A stretch of 64,000 nucleotides of DNA, from the NCBI GenBank assembly GCA_949358305.1, contig OX442317.1, forward strand, positions 9,366,186 to 9,430,185, written 5' to 3'. The stretch is from Strigamia acuminata (taxonomy: Eukaryota > Arthropoda > Chilopoda > Geophilomorpha > Linotaeniidae). Below, one piece after another: positions 10,745 through 22,348 of the stretch. The first letter of the stretch is position 1. Each line of letters starts with the position of its first letter. The position numbers and the translations under genes were made by a program. The notes under the pieces were generated by a model. The model had not been told where the DNA came from. It ran no database searches and saw only the letters and a program-made list of their open reading frames with translations.

Positions 10745-13700
10745 TCACTTTTCGAGTCGTCCGTTAGTTTTGTCTAAAATGTCATAAATGTCCAACGCCA
10801 CGCCCGCGTGGATTCCGTACTCTTTGGCCAAACCGTTTGGATTCGACGCGGTTTTACAGTCGTCCGTGACCCCCTTCCGCAGCACGGTGTCGATGTCGAC
10901 AGCCCCGAGAAAAGCGCTCGACTAAATAAACAAAAAAAAAATTAAATTGATGAATTGATTGATCGATCAATTTATTTATTACGTGGGGTAAGTCGTGCAG
11001 CCCCAATGTGGACGCGAATAAGGCACGTGAGAGGAGATTGGCAATCTGCAATGCGAGAGCCGCTCGATATTCGTCTTGTTCGGCGACGATGTAGCGAATT
11101 TCATTGTGGATCGAGATGGAAAATCGCGCGTCGATTTGGTGCAGGTCGCACAACCAACGCATGCACACCAACATCAAATGCAGGTAATCGACGGCCGAAC
11201 TCTGCACGACCCAATTCACTCGACACGTCATAAACTACAGTAAAAAAAATTAAACTAGAACGTGCAAATTAATTTAATTAGCGGTAATTAAAATTTTACA
11301 TTTTCACCGACGACCGAGGGCTCCAGCGATCGGCTGATTCGAGCTCCCAGGACCGGCGTGGACGGCTCGGCGGACCGCGCGATCGCTTCCAGGCGGTTAA
11401 ACGTGTCCGATTCGGTGCCACCGAGCCAACCACGGTGCGACGTGATGTCGGGAATTTGTAAGGAACTAAATTTTTTTTTTAAATCGTGTAAATTTTTATT
11501 ATTTTTTTTTATTTTTTTAAAAAACATTTTTTGTTACCTTTGAGTTTGTGTCAGCATTTTTAGAATTTCACTTTCGGTTAAGTAAATTTCGTTTTTTAGA
11601 TTTTTTCCTTCGTTTTTCCATTTTTGGTACAATTTAACGCCGCTCTCGTTCAATTGAAACCTGAAAATTATCATTTTCCATTGTTTTTTCGTTTTAAATT
11701 TAACAATTAATTCCCTCATTTTTACCCCTCGACTCCTTTAGTGGCCGCAAACAACTCTCGGGCTTTAACTTTCGCTTCTTCAAGCGTCAAACCAGGATTG
11801 AATTGTCTCAAAACATTCTGAGCGAACGATTCGTCTAATCCATTAATTCTCGCGTAATTAATCACCTAATAATGCAAATTAAATAAAAATTAATTCCGAA
11901 TTGCGATTGAAATTTGAAAAACGCAGCAAACCTTTGCAAAATCGCGAGAAATGCCAACACAATCGGCCGTGCGGCTGTGAATATCCGTTTTCATGCACCT
12001 TTTTCCGCCCAACAACATGGAACTACTCGCGGTGCAACCTAAAAACACAAAAAATTAAATTAGACAAATGTTATGTGTAAATTATTCAATAATGACCATG
12101 AATTCCTGCGAAATTCGAGTCGCCGAGCATCGCGGCGATGGATAAATCGAGAAAATCCACGTCGGTGCCGACGAACTTGTACCCGGGTGGAGTTTGGATC
12201 ATCGAATGCAATTCGCTGCCCACCCGTTCGGACTGGGGAAAAGTGTGACAAATTGACCATGTAAAAAACATATTATCCAACAAATTTAAATACAAACGAA
12301 CTGCATTTCTCGTGTTGAGGAAGGTTGATTCCGTGGGGCGTCTCGTGGGCATCCCGAACACGACAAGTCGAGGTAAAATGACGCCGTAAGACTTCTCCTT
12401 GACGTAGTGGTTACTCCGAGTTGATGCGTCGGTCAGCTCGTCTTCCTTCAACCAAACTGCTAATTCATTGTTGATTTTTTCCCTCGCTTTTTCCCAATGC
12501 AACCTGGTTTTTGCTATGTTTAAGACGCGTTCTCCCTTCGCTCCTGATTCGGATTTCAGTAGACCACTTTCGATTTGAAGCAGATAATCCTTGCAAAGTG
12601 GATTTTCGATGTGCAAAACTCCATCCTGAATGAAAAAATGCATTAAATTGTCATCAAACTTTCGTCAAAATCCATCAAAATCTCGTCAAAATGCATTGAA
12701 ATCTCGTCAAAATGCATTGAAATCTCGTCAAAATGCATTAAAATCTCGTCAAAATGCATTAAAATCTCGTCAAAATGCATTAAAATCTCGTCAAAATGCA
12801 TCAGTCATAAAAATGTCATACAAATGCGTAATAAGCAGCCAGAACGTGACAAAATGCGAAAAATAGTCATAAAAATGCTAAAAATGCTAAAAATGATCAT
12901 AAAAATACGTCAAAATGCTAAAAAATGATCATAAAAATACGTCAAAATGCAAAAAATTATCATCTCATGTATCAAAATGTCACCAAAATGCGTAAAAATG
13001 TCACCAAAATGCGTAAAAATGTCACCAAAATGCATAAAAATGTCATCAAAATGCATAAAAATACACAATATTGCTTAAAAATACTCAATATTGCATAAAC
13101 ACACTCATCATAATGCATAAAAACACTCATCATAATGCATAAAAACACTCATCATAATGCATAAAAACACTCATCATAATGCATCAAAATTCATATACAA
13201 ATTGATCATCTTCAGTCATTATACCAAATGTGGAAGACGATGAAACGTATATCCAATTCCATCTATTCTAGTCTTCGTCCGAATATGTTCGGATAATTGT
13301 TCCGATTCATTGATACTGCTCACCATGTGCTCCAAAAGCGTGTCAATACTAACTGACCCCTTTCTGAAAATACAGAAAAAAAACATTTTAATGTTGTTTT
13401 TAAGATAATGAATGAGTTATGTGAAAATTACACGAAATTGTCGTCACGAAGTTGTATTCTGAGCGTATTTGTTGTCGAATCTTTCATGATCGAATAGCCC
13501 CAGCCGTGAGTTTCATTGTATTCGAGCGGAAATCCGTCCCAACTGAGTCGGAGTAATTTCGGGGTCATGTACGTCTCGTAACTGATTATCCGCCTCGACG
13601 GACGGCTTTTCCCCGAGTAATACGCCGTTCCGTGCAATCTCTGATACCACTTAGGCTCTTCGATTACATTTTCACCTCGGGACCCGACTTCGGCCTTTTT

Positions 13701-15851
13701 TTTCGTGAACATGCTTTCAACCTTCCAATTTAAATCCCAAAGCCACGGATCGTATTGTGAGCTAAAAAAAAGGATTAATATAACATTTAATACACCGAAA
13801 CGCGTGATATTATTGCTGATATGCAAGACAAAGGTTTAAATGTCTCATTCTAAGGCAAAAATTGCGTTTTGTGACACAAAAACTGCATTTTTAAGACCAA
13901 AAAAATCATTCTTGAGCAGAAATAAATATTTTAATGTGTAAAATAAAATTTCCCTATACTCGGGTGCAAAAATTCTCCTTATTAGATGAAAAAAATGCAT
14001 TTTTAAGATAAAAAATTGCATTTTTTAAGATAAAAAAATCATTCTTGGCATAAAAATGCATTTTTCGGCTCAAAAATGAATATTTTAACGTGTAAAATTG
14101 AATGTTAGATAAAAAAATATAATTTTCACGGTCACAAAATACATTTTCAGACGATAAATCTACTCTTTTAATGCAGATAAATCAACCTTTAGCAATCTTT
14201 GTCACTACTTCACTACTTATTACTTGGCTCGGTATTCCAAAGCATCATCGGCTAACTCCAAAATAATTTTCTCCATTTCCGCTTTCAGTTCTCTATCCTT
14301 GCCATTCACATTCGTCAAATATCGTTCCCAATTCTCGTTCACGGGCAGATAAGACTCCCCCAATTCAAACATCCCAGCGAGCGTCACAGGATGTGGAAAC
14401 CTAAAATCAAAAACACCAAAACCACATTTAAAAACTTTCCTCGTAAACTAAACAAAAATCATTCACCGTTCCCAAAAAAGAGGCAAAACGGCCTTAAGAA
14501 CTTGATGCGTGGCCAAAACATCCTTGGAGCAATACGTAACCAATTCTTGAAAACTCGCCCTAATTTCACTCATCGGGGCCGTGACAAACATGTCCCTCGC
14601 GTCCTTATTCATTCCATCTCCGCCGCAATACAATTTGTGAATGTGACTCAAACTATTGTGCGACGTAATCTCCATCCAATCGAATTTCTTCCCGTTGTCA
14701 CCTATTTAAAACACAAATTCATCGCATTAAAACCCAAAAAACACGACCAAACCAAATCCCCACCTGTTTTTCCCGTCAATTTCAATATTTTCTGAGCTCT
14801 GCTCATTCCTGCCACCGCAATATGCACCGAAGCCGTGTCCAAAAACCTCGTTTTGAGTCTCTAGTTCAAAAATCCAAGCACTAAATTAACATTTTTCCAT
14901 TCAAAAACGCAGAAAACGTTATACATTTAAATAATATTGTTCCTTTATCATCGCCCTGTCGTTATTGATTCCATGTCCGACTACAATTCGTTCCTTCGAC
15001 CGTCCATCACGCGAATTTTTCGTCTCGAATGGAATTAAATCGTCGGTCGACGGCTTCTTCGACTCGTTTCTCTCCCTCGTAAGCCTCGGACTGCACCACG
15101 AATACCTAGAAAGTAAAAATAAATGAAATAAACGTCAAATTATCGATGATTAAGTGAATACCAGGCGTTGGGCGACGCTGCAGTGGCGAGTGTTGGCAAC
15201 CGGCCTTCGACTACGCAGCCCTCGACGTCGAATATCAACGCGTCGTCGTCGGGGAAGTCGACATCCGTCGTCTCGCCTTTCGGGAAATATTTCGTCCAAC
15301 CTCTCTAATAAAAATAAAACAAAATTAATTCAAGTTTTTAATTTTTTTTCTGTAGAAATTTGAACCGTAAAAATCCATTTATTAGGTGTCGGTGGTAGAT
15401 CGTTTGCGATTAATTTGTCGAGTATTTGTCGGTATTTTTCGGTCTGTTGTTGGGCAATAATTCGAAAATGTTCGTCCAAATTGTTTCCGTGCAATTTCGG
15501 TATTTTCAGATTTTCAACTTGTGGGAATAAATGTTCGTTTTTTTTGCCCAAGACGTCGTGGAGTTTCAAATGGTTCATGCTGCGTTTAATTTTGTCTCGT
15601 ATTTCGCTCGCGTTCTCGTCTGTTTTCCCGATTTTTCCGAATATTTGCGAATGAACATTTTCCGATATCATTTGCACTCCCAACGCATTCAACCTGGCCC
15701 GTTTGGAATTCGCCGTTTCGTTCGGTTTTTCGGGTATCTGCGATGGACACGACGAACTGCAGTGTCGTAAAACAGGCCCGACAACATTTTTCAACAATAA
15801 TTCACCGCCTAATTGATTAAATAAACTTTGTCTTGTTTTGCCGCGCAACAT
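10745..15851 (-). CDS. POLG: DNA polymerase gamma catalytic subunit, polymerase site altered
   Basis: Mitochondrial replicase of family A, about 1,050 residues over some fourteen exons, starting [11 protein letters not shown] at 15851. Proofreading motifs are intact: Exo [12 protein letters not shown] (near 15230), Exo [14 protein letters not shown] (near 14970) and Exo [15 protein letters not shown] (near 14530). Spacer and thumb are recognisable, e.g. [20 protein letters not shown] and [10 protein letters not shown]. The polymerase motifs differ. Motif A is [16 protein letters not shown] where animals have DVDSQELWIAA. The finger helix reads [16 protein letters not shown], with Asn at the second conserved Tyr (human Y955). 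Motif C is [10 protein letters not shown], with Asn replacing the catalytic Asp (human D1135). The rest, up to [12 protein letters not shown] and [17 protein letters not shown], is well conserved with no frameshift. It therefore looks like an expressed protein whose polymerase activity is doubtful. It converges on ASPH. Confidence 0.93.
12640..13205. repeat. Intron minisatellites, 21-22 bp units
   Basis: Within a POLG intron, a 21-bp unit built on TCTCGTCAAAATGCATT repeats about six times (12660-12800). It is followed by 21-bp AAAATGCGTAAAAATGTCACC-like units (12970-13050), here written only in part, and 22-bp units containing ACTCATCATAATGCATAAA (13090-13190). Each unit has two A tracts about 10 bp apart. 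Confidence 0.85.
13827..14230. repeat. POLG intron rich in AAAATGCATTTTT-type words
   Basis: Degenerate repeats of tgcatttttaagat and related words with A/T tracts lie between the [12 protein letters not shown] exon and the [11 protein letters not shown] exon. No coding potential. Confidence 0.5.
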
Positions 15852-16258
15852 TTCATCAGCCGAGTCTCAAACTCCCTTCGCGACATCTGACGGCGATTCC
15901 TTGAAAATCCACTAGAAAACAAATTAAGCATTTTTTAAATCAAAAATTAAATAAAACACATTTTTTTAAAATAAAAACGAGTTTTAAGTAAATTATTTTT
16001 CTTTTTAAATCTTAAAAAGACACGTAAGGCAAACTGATTTCATATAAACAATGTTTGATCGCACGCGCTCCTCCCAATAGTTCAAACTATGGCCGCTGTT
16101 TGCTTGGGTTGTCGGGGCGATGTTTTTGTTGTTGCACTGGTCGAAAGGCTTAAAACAGTAGCATAATGGTTAGCAGATAAGTAATATTTTAATATAAAAA
16201 AAAACACTAAACTCCAAAAAAAAGCATATAAACTGACCGAAATAAAATTGGAAAAACG

Positions 16259-19197
16259 ATGACTCTAACCAGTCACCTCACAGACCACAACCACAAAAGT
16301 AAAAAAAAAAAAAATACATACATTAAAAAAAAAAAAAAAAAAATTAATTTTTCTTTGGTTTTCCTTAAAGTTAAGCGGGTCCAACCACCGAGACTAAAAA
16401 GCAAGTACAAAGTGGGACAAGCCGGCAAAACGCACACGGAAAAGCGCGTGAAGAAACAAGCGAATGGCGACAAGAAAAGAACGCACCAAACACACAGTCA
16501 AAACCTGTGCAACACAAACAACTTCCGATCCACGCTGAAGAAAGAATCGAACACCTCGTTGAGTCCCAGCTCGTCGTCTTCGCACAGCTCGACTTCCCTC
16601 GTGCAAGAGGAAGTGGTGAACGTCCACTTCCTGCGCTACGACGAAGCGGACGAGTCGAACCTGACGTTATTTCCCGACCGCAGCGACATCATCAAATCCG
16701 GCCAGATCACGTTGACGCCCAAAGACAACCAGTTGACCGCCCGCGCCAAAGTGGGCAATTTGCTGCGTCGGCTTCTGCCAACCTACAAGGGAGGGTTTAA
16801 GTTCTCCTTCACCTTCAGCGACATCTTCCCCATCTTCCCCAACGATCCCACCGATCCCACCCGGGAGGAGAATCTGTACGTCAAATTGACGTCCCATTAC
16901 ACCGGCGATTTGACCGGAAGCAAGCCTTTCAAGACGTATTTCGGACTGACCGACTCTGCTAGGAAGCGGAAGTGCGATTTTCGAGTGGTGATTACTCCGT
17001 TCGCTTTGAGAATCCACGAATTGTCATTGGTCAGTGGGCAAATCACCTCGCGCTTTGCTACTTGTTCGTTTTGTTAAGCGAGGGCGCTGATGAGCATTTG
17101 CAGCCAGCCAATGGCAATTAGTGGATTCTCTGAGGGATTAGAGCGCGGATAAAATAGGATTTCATGTGGTTTTCAGTTAACAGCTCCTGTAACCAGTATC
17201 GGGACCGAGGAAACGGTTAAACTGGACTGTAGCACTGAGCGGTATGTTTATTTGAATAGATTACTTGAGACTTGTCATATATTTATCTCACACACACACT
17301 CAGGGGTCATGAAAAGAAGAGTATGAATGGTCCCTGGCAAAATCCATCCAACAATCAAGGTATATTATTCCAGTGTAAGATATTACACGTATACAGGTAA
17401 ATGTTAACGATGGTACTGAAGTTCCATAACTGCCCGGATGTCTTGTTTAGTTTTAAATACACTCTGAGCTCGCCCACCGTCAAAAGTACATGCATCTTTT
17501 TTCTAATTTGCAGATCCCATGGACATACTTGAAGCACTCATTGCCAAGAATTTGGCTTGCTTCGTTGGTGTTCCAGCGTTGCATTCAGCAACGAAACAAA
17601 TCGCAACCATGTCTTACTTTAACTGGCTCGACAATTTGCCTCCGCAACATCCGGGGCACATTGTGATTGTCGGTAATCCCGGAGTGGGGAAAACTACCGG
17701 TGCTTGGGCTCTGGCGCGTAAGTAGTTTGTTCATTGTAGCGGATGAACCGGATGTTGATTTGAAATAATTTGATTTGCAAAAGGTTTCATGGCCGAAGCT
17801 GGTATTGTCCAGAGCCGTACCATCGTAGAAGCCCACCGCGACGATTTAGTCGACCGCTATGTCGGCGGCACGGAGATGAAGACGAACGTAGTGATTCATT
17901 CAGCTGCCGGTGGTGTTGTTATTTTTGATGAGGTCTACACTCTCAACAAGCCAACCTCGCCTAACGATGCCGGCAAAGAAGCATTGACAACCATCATGAA
18001 GTACATGACCGATGAAAATGCTCCGGTGTTCATGTTTCTCGGCTACAAGGACAGCATGCGCGAGTTTGTCAACATGAATCCTGGCTTCCAACGAAGGATC
18101 AAGCACACTATTGACTTAAAGGACTACGATTCTCACATGTTGGCTAGTATTGTTCAATTTAAGATAAAAGAGTTGAACGTAAGTTACAATCTACACAAGA
18201 AGAGAAAGGAATGTACACAGCCTCAACACTTTTGCTGCAATGGTTGATTTGATCTGTTCAAATTTGGTTCTAACCGGAGGATGGTCAATATTGAACAACG
18301 TGTAGACAAAATTGCCACATTGGTGAAATACTTTGAATATTAGCCGCGGCTTGTAATCGAGGGCGACTATAATTCAAAGAAATACGGTACATCCGCGTGA
18401 AAAGGGGTCACGAGTAGAAAGGGTTTAAGAAACCCTGGTCTAGACCAGGGGTCGGCAACCTTTTGAGACGGAAGAGCCAAAAGTTATAATTTAGGATTAG
18501 GTATATAGGTATCTTGACATCGAAAGAGCCGTATGCGGCTCGCGAGCCACAGGTTGCCGACCCCTGGTCTAGACACTAGAGCACACAGCTAAAGTGGCTC
18601 GGAATTGCCGATTTCCAAAATATTTACCTCCAGGACAGTATTGTCACGCGGATAAGCCGTACTGATCAGATCACCAGCTTGCCAGCTTACACGTGGTTTG
18701 ATCTAAACTCTATTCCATGATGTCATAGTGGCCAAACACCATCTATGGATGATTTATTGAACTAGATCAAATGTGTGACAGTATTGCTGCTGTTGTACAT
18801 TCTATCTCCTCTTGATGCATAGGGGCGGCGAATTGCCAACTGCCCTATGCTGTCCAGTCGGAAATAAACTGGCGATGATTTTTTTTTACCCTTGTTGATG
18901 ATGTTCTTTTGTTTGATGTACAGTTGCAGACAGACAATGGAGTTGAATTTGAAGACTATTTCCGGGCGCTTCCCCAATCCTATCTTCAATTGCGAAATGC
19001 GTCGGTGGCGCTTGAGCTGATTGACCGTGCAATTGCAATTGCACGAGAAAGGGCTTTGGCTCTTCCCCACCTGCAGAGAAAAGGCGCTTCCAGAAAGATT
19101 TTGAAGTCGGATTTCGATGCTGCTTTTGCTTCAATTAAAGAGGAAAGTAATAATGGATCTGGTGGTAATAATGAAGATGTTTGTTCCATTTTTATAT
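16259..19197 (+). CDS. CbbX/SpoVK-type AAA+ ATPase with novel N-terminal domain
   Basis: AAA+ ATPase of the CbxX/CfqX family, about 590 residues. Exons: 16259-16299, about 16371-17031, 17177-17241, 17304-17360, 17514-17720, 17785-18180 and 18925-19197; phases agree at every join. The N-terminal 250 residues are basic, then Ser-rich, then a beta-rich segment (TLFPDRSDIIKSGQITLTP to DFRVVITPFALRIHELSL) that I do not recognise. The ATPase has Walker A GNPGVGKTT, pore-loop DLVDRYVGGTE, Walker B VVIFDEVYTL and sensor/arginine-finger block FLGYKDSMREFVNMNPGFQR. The YVGGTE and GYKD..M..F...NPG words are hallmarks of CbbX (red-type Rubisco activase) and SpoVK. An AAA lid with YFRALPQSYLQLRNAS follows. 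Its role in an animal is unknown. Motifs look catalytically complete. Family confidence is high, function open. Confidence 0.85.
18181..18924 (+). other. Intron of the AAA+ ATPase containing a hAT MITE
   Basis: Starts with a GTAAGTTAC donor after KELN and ends at the acceptor TTTGATGTACAG. Apart from the element at 18446-18566 I see nothing coding or structured. Confidence 0.6.
18446..18566. mobile_element. 121-bp hAT MITE with 8-bp target duplication
   Basis: The left end CAGGGGTCGGCAACCT and right end AGGTTGCCGACCCCTG are perfect inverted repeats. Both sides are flanked by the octamer GTCTAGAC (18438-18445 and 18567-18574). The terminus is a typical hAT sequence. No internal coding. The perfect termini suggest a fairly recent insertion. 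Confidence 0.92.
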
Positions 19198-19734
19198 AAA
19201 TACCAAACTGGTATTTTCCTTTTGACGTCAGTTTTAAAAAATGTCTTACCTCGTCGTGTTTTTTTATTTTAAATTCCAAAGAAACAAAGATTTTTTTTTT
19301 TAATCTAAAAATATATATATTTTTCATTTAAAATAAAATGATTTAAAAAGCTTAAAATTTCATTTTCCATTTCACATTTGCGTTCACAAGTCGATTAGAA
19401 ATAGAAAATTATTTCAACCACTTGCCACCAGATGGGCTCAAATTTCAGTCGCCCTTTTGTCGATTAATAATTTTTAAACGAATCTACGATTTTGTTAAAT
19501 TTTCAATTTTAACACTAAAAACACGAAGAAAATTTGAAACAAAATCCACATAAACACGACGCCATTGATAAAAACAACAGCACCTAGTGTCGGTTTTGGA
19601 GCGTAAACAAATGCTAGCAATTTATTCCTCGTGAGTGGCTTGAAAAGTGGATCAAATCGGTGAGTTTAAATGCCAAAAGTTAAACACACCCGCACCCATC
19701 AAAACCCCAATTAAACCCAACAACAAATCGCTAA
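19198..19734. other. Intergenic spacer, nothing recognised
   Basis: AT-rich spacer between two plus-strand genes. A start-site region for the following gene is expected near 19600-19730, but I see no TATA box or strong motif. Confidence 0.4.
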
Positions 19735-20633
19735 ATGTCAACTCAGTCTTCACCCAGAAACACCGAGCTCACGATGAATTACCCGCACATCAAGCAGGAA
19801 CAACTGAGCGGCGACAGCGAGGCGCTACAAAACTCGTTCAATGGCACCGGACTGAAACGGCGACGAACCGACGACATCCAATGCGAAGACATTGCCATGA
19901 CAAGCCCAACCAAGATAGGACATCTCATCATCAGCAACAACAACGAACACAACAGAAACGTCGTCTCCGGGTTACATTTACGAAGTTCCGGTAATAAAAA
20001 GCAAAGATCAAAACATAAAAATATAAATTCCAAAAAATTTAAATAAAAATTCAATAAAAATTCAATAAAAAGTCATAAAAAGTCATAAATATTCCAAAAA
20101 ATTCATTAAAAAAAATCCAAAAACTTATTAAATATTCCAATTTCAAATAATTCATAAAAATTCCAAATAATTCGAAAAAAAAATCGAAAAAATTTGAAAA
20201 ATTTTGAAAAATTCAAACAAAATTCAAAATAATTTTTTTAGCTGGCAAAACGTTCCTGCACATCCAGCACAGTCCTTTCGTGTTCCAAACCGAGGATTGG
20301 AAGCCAAAAGGTTGCACTATGTACTTACCGTTGAGCGAGGACGTGATGGTAAACACGAGAAACATCGAGCAAGTGAGTTTTGAAAATGATCAGTTTTTCC
20401 TGGCGGACGAAAAGGGAAACTATGTCGGTGCTAAACCCGGTAAATTCCACCTACATTTAAATTAAAAATTCAAACTAAAAAAAAATAATTCATTTATATT
20501 TCATTTCACAGGAAATGCGGTCCATTTGTGGCGATTCGATTCGTCGTCGCGAAAACTCTACATTTCCAGATCCATACTTTTCCTCAAGGAGCACGAATTC
20601 AGAGAAACACGCTTCCAGTTAGAGGCGCTGTGA
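19735..20633 (+). CDS. Unrecognised small protein, about 191 residues
   Basis: Three exons with consistent phases: 19735-19990, 20242-20439 and 20512-20633. The first exon (MSTQSSPRNTELTMNYPHIK onwards) is polar, carries a KRRR basic motif and looks disordered. Exons 2-3 give a compact, probably beta-rich domain of about 105 residues: GKTFLHIQHSPFVFQTEDW, then KGCTMYLPLSEDVMVNTRNI, then GNAVHLWRFDSSSRKLYIS, ending FRETRFQLEAL. Aromatic/hydrophobic spacing and conserved-looking splice sites argue for a real gene, and the KRRR suggests a nuclear protein. I do not recognise the family and assign no function. The second intron is short; the first is strongly A-tract periodic. Confidence 0.7.
19991..20241. 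repeat. Intron with ~10-bp periodic A tracts
   Basis: Words such as ATAAAAATTCA and ATAAAAAGTC follow each other every 10-11 bp from about 20040 to 20230, without an exact longer repeat unit. Confidence 0.7.
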
Positions 20634-21029
20634 AGGCCGAACTTCCAACCATCATTTATCTCATTTAGGGCTATTCAGAAGATTTTAAAACAAAACAAAA
20701 ACAAAACAAAAAAAAAATTGGAAATTTGCATTTTTCGAAAATATTGGGCGCCATTTTCACATCTTCGTTGATGTAATTGGGACAAATCGCTCGCCAAAGC
20801 CCAAAAAAATAATAAAATAATAAAAAAATCTGAATAACCCTATTTTTTCTCATAATTATTTTTGTAAATCTTGTGAATATTTTCCCCCCTACATTTTCTG
20901 TTTCATGTTGAAACCGATTTTAAAGAAAAAAAAATAGATGTTGTAAATATCAAAATAATGACAAACAAAATGCACTGTAACCGCTTTATAGTGATAGCAA
21001 TTAAAAATAAATAACGCCAAAATAAATGT

Positions 21030-22137
21030 TTACCCGCGAAACTCCTTCAAAATTGGAATTAATCTAATTTTCTCGGGACTCAAAAGCGACCAGATGATCC
21101 CGCGCGGTTTATTCGCCATTTTCGAGTCGCACCGGACGATCCGCGTGGGGGATACGATCCAATCGACCGTCACGTCGTGCATTCCAAACAAACTCGGTGG
21201 TAATTCGTCGAATATTTGGCAATCGTGGACCACAGACACGATCGGAGTGTCCTCGGTGGCTGCGCCGAGCGCCCGCATCATGGCGTACTCCAAATCCGCA
21301 TATCCCTCGCCTTTACCGACGCGGAAACCTGAAATCCGACGCGAAAAATCGTCAAAATTCTTATCCAACCAATCTACTTCGTCCACCTTGGGTCGACACT
21401 GCGACCGATCCGATCACGATTAAATCCACTTTAATTTTTTCGCTCAATGGGACGGGTTTGCTGCGATTCAAAATGCCCTAAGAAATTAACCAAACAAATG
21501 TTTAAAATGCATTTACATCTTGTAAACATTTTTGTTTATACTTGACGGGTGCTGCATCGTCTCAACGCGTCTTTGCTACACGGGACGGGTCGAATAATTC
21601 GATTAAACAGACCGGTTTTTAAGCGGGGTGTTGGAACGAGCAGGTTTTTACCGCTCTGAAATCGAAATAAATATTCAAATGTCAATTTTCTTGATATTTT
21701 TGATAGGGGGACCTCGAGAGTGAGGTAACGAGCGTGTTTTTGAGGTGTGTCCGGATTGATTTTGACCGTTTGGGCCGTTTTAAATATGTCTAATTGCGAT
21801 ATTTTGGCGCACGCTGCGTCCGCTCCCTGTAAAAAAAAAAGGTAAAAATTCATAATTTAATTTCTGGTATTGATTAACTGAATATTGGCGTTTTTTCTCG
21901 CACTTTTATTTCGTACTTTGAAATTGGGAATTCTGTTTACAACGGGACGAGGGAATTCGGCTATGTCATTATCTTCCAGATACCGCCAGACCGTTTCTCG
22001 AATTGATTGTTTGGTAATCGCTAGAAATTGAAAAAATAAATAAATTCAACAACGAAATTCGCTTTAAAATCGTCGAATATGAATATCTCACAGTCATTAC
22101 TCGCTGAAAACTTTATGAAATCATTCCCAATCGACAT
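21030..22137 (-). CDS. MTHFSD: Methenyltetrahydrofolate synthetase domain-containing protein
   Basis: Homologue of MTHFSD, a 5-formyltetrahydrofolate cyclo-ligase-like fold protein of uncertain biochemical role. Read from 22137: [15 protein letters not shown], then after an intron [20 protein letters not shown] and [13 protein letters not shown]. Next come [20 protein letters not shown], then [42 protein letters not shown] and the C-terminal [18 protein letters not shown]. The ligase signature [14 protein letters not shown] and the TPTR-like motif (SPTRIVR) are conserved. The vertebrate protein carries an additional C-terminal RRM; here the frame stops at KEFRG, so this copy lacks it. It lies divergent to HMG-CoA lyase, with about 210 bp between start codons. 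Confidence 0.87.
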
Positions 22138-22348
22138 TATCCTTCGTTCAAAGATGGCGCCACTGTATTTATTTATAAACTCAAACTAAACGCATCAATT
22201 TTCAAACTCACACGACTCAAGCACTACAAATGATGTCATCAAATCTCAAAAGTTTGATGCTATTTTACCTGCCGTACATTTTTAGTCGCAAGATGGCGTG
22301 GATTTCATAAAATCTCTTCCTCCTAATCAAAACACCTGGTATCCTAAG

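Noticed and set aside
12630-12866. Repeated peptide (ALKSRQN)n open frame
   Set aside because: It is a translation of the 21-bp minisatellite, which keeps frame because its unit is divisible by three. It lies in a POLG intron.
10745-15851. POLG as a simple pseudogene
   Set aside because: No frameshift or stop, splice sites are intact and exonuclease motifs are conserved, so decay does not explain the selective change of polymerase residues.
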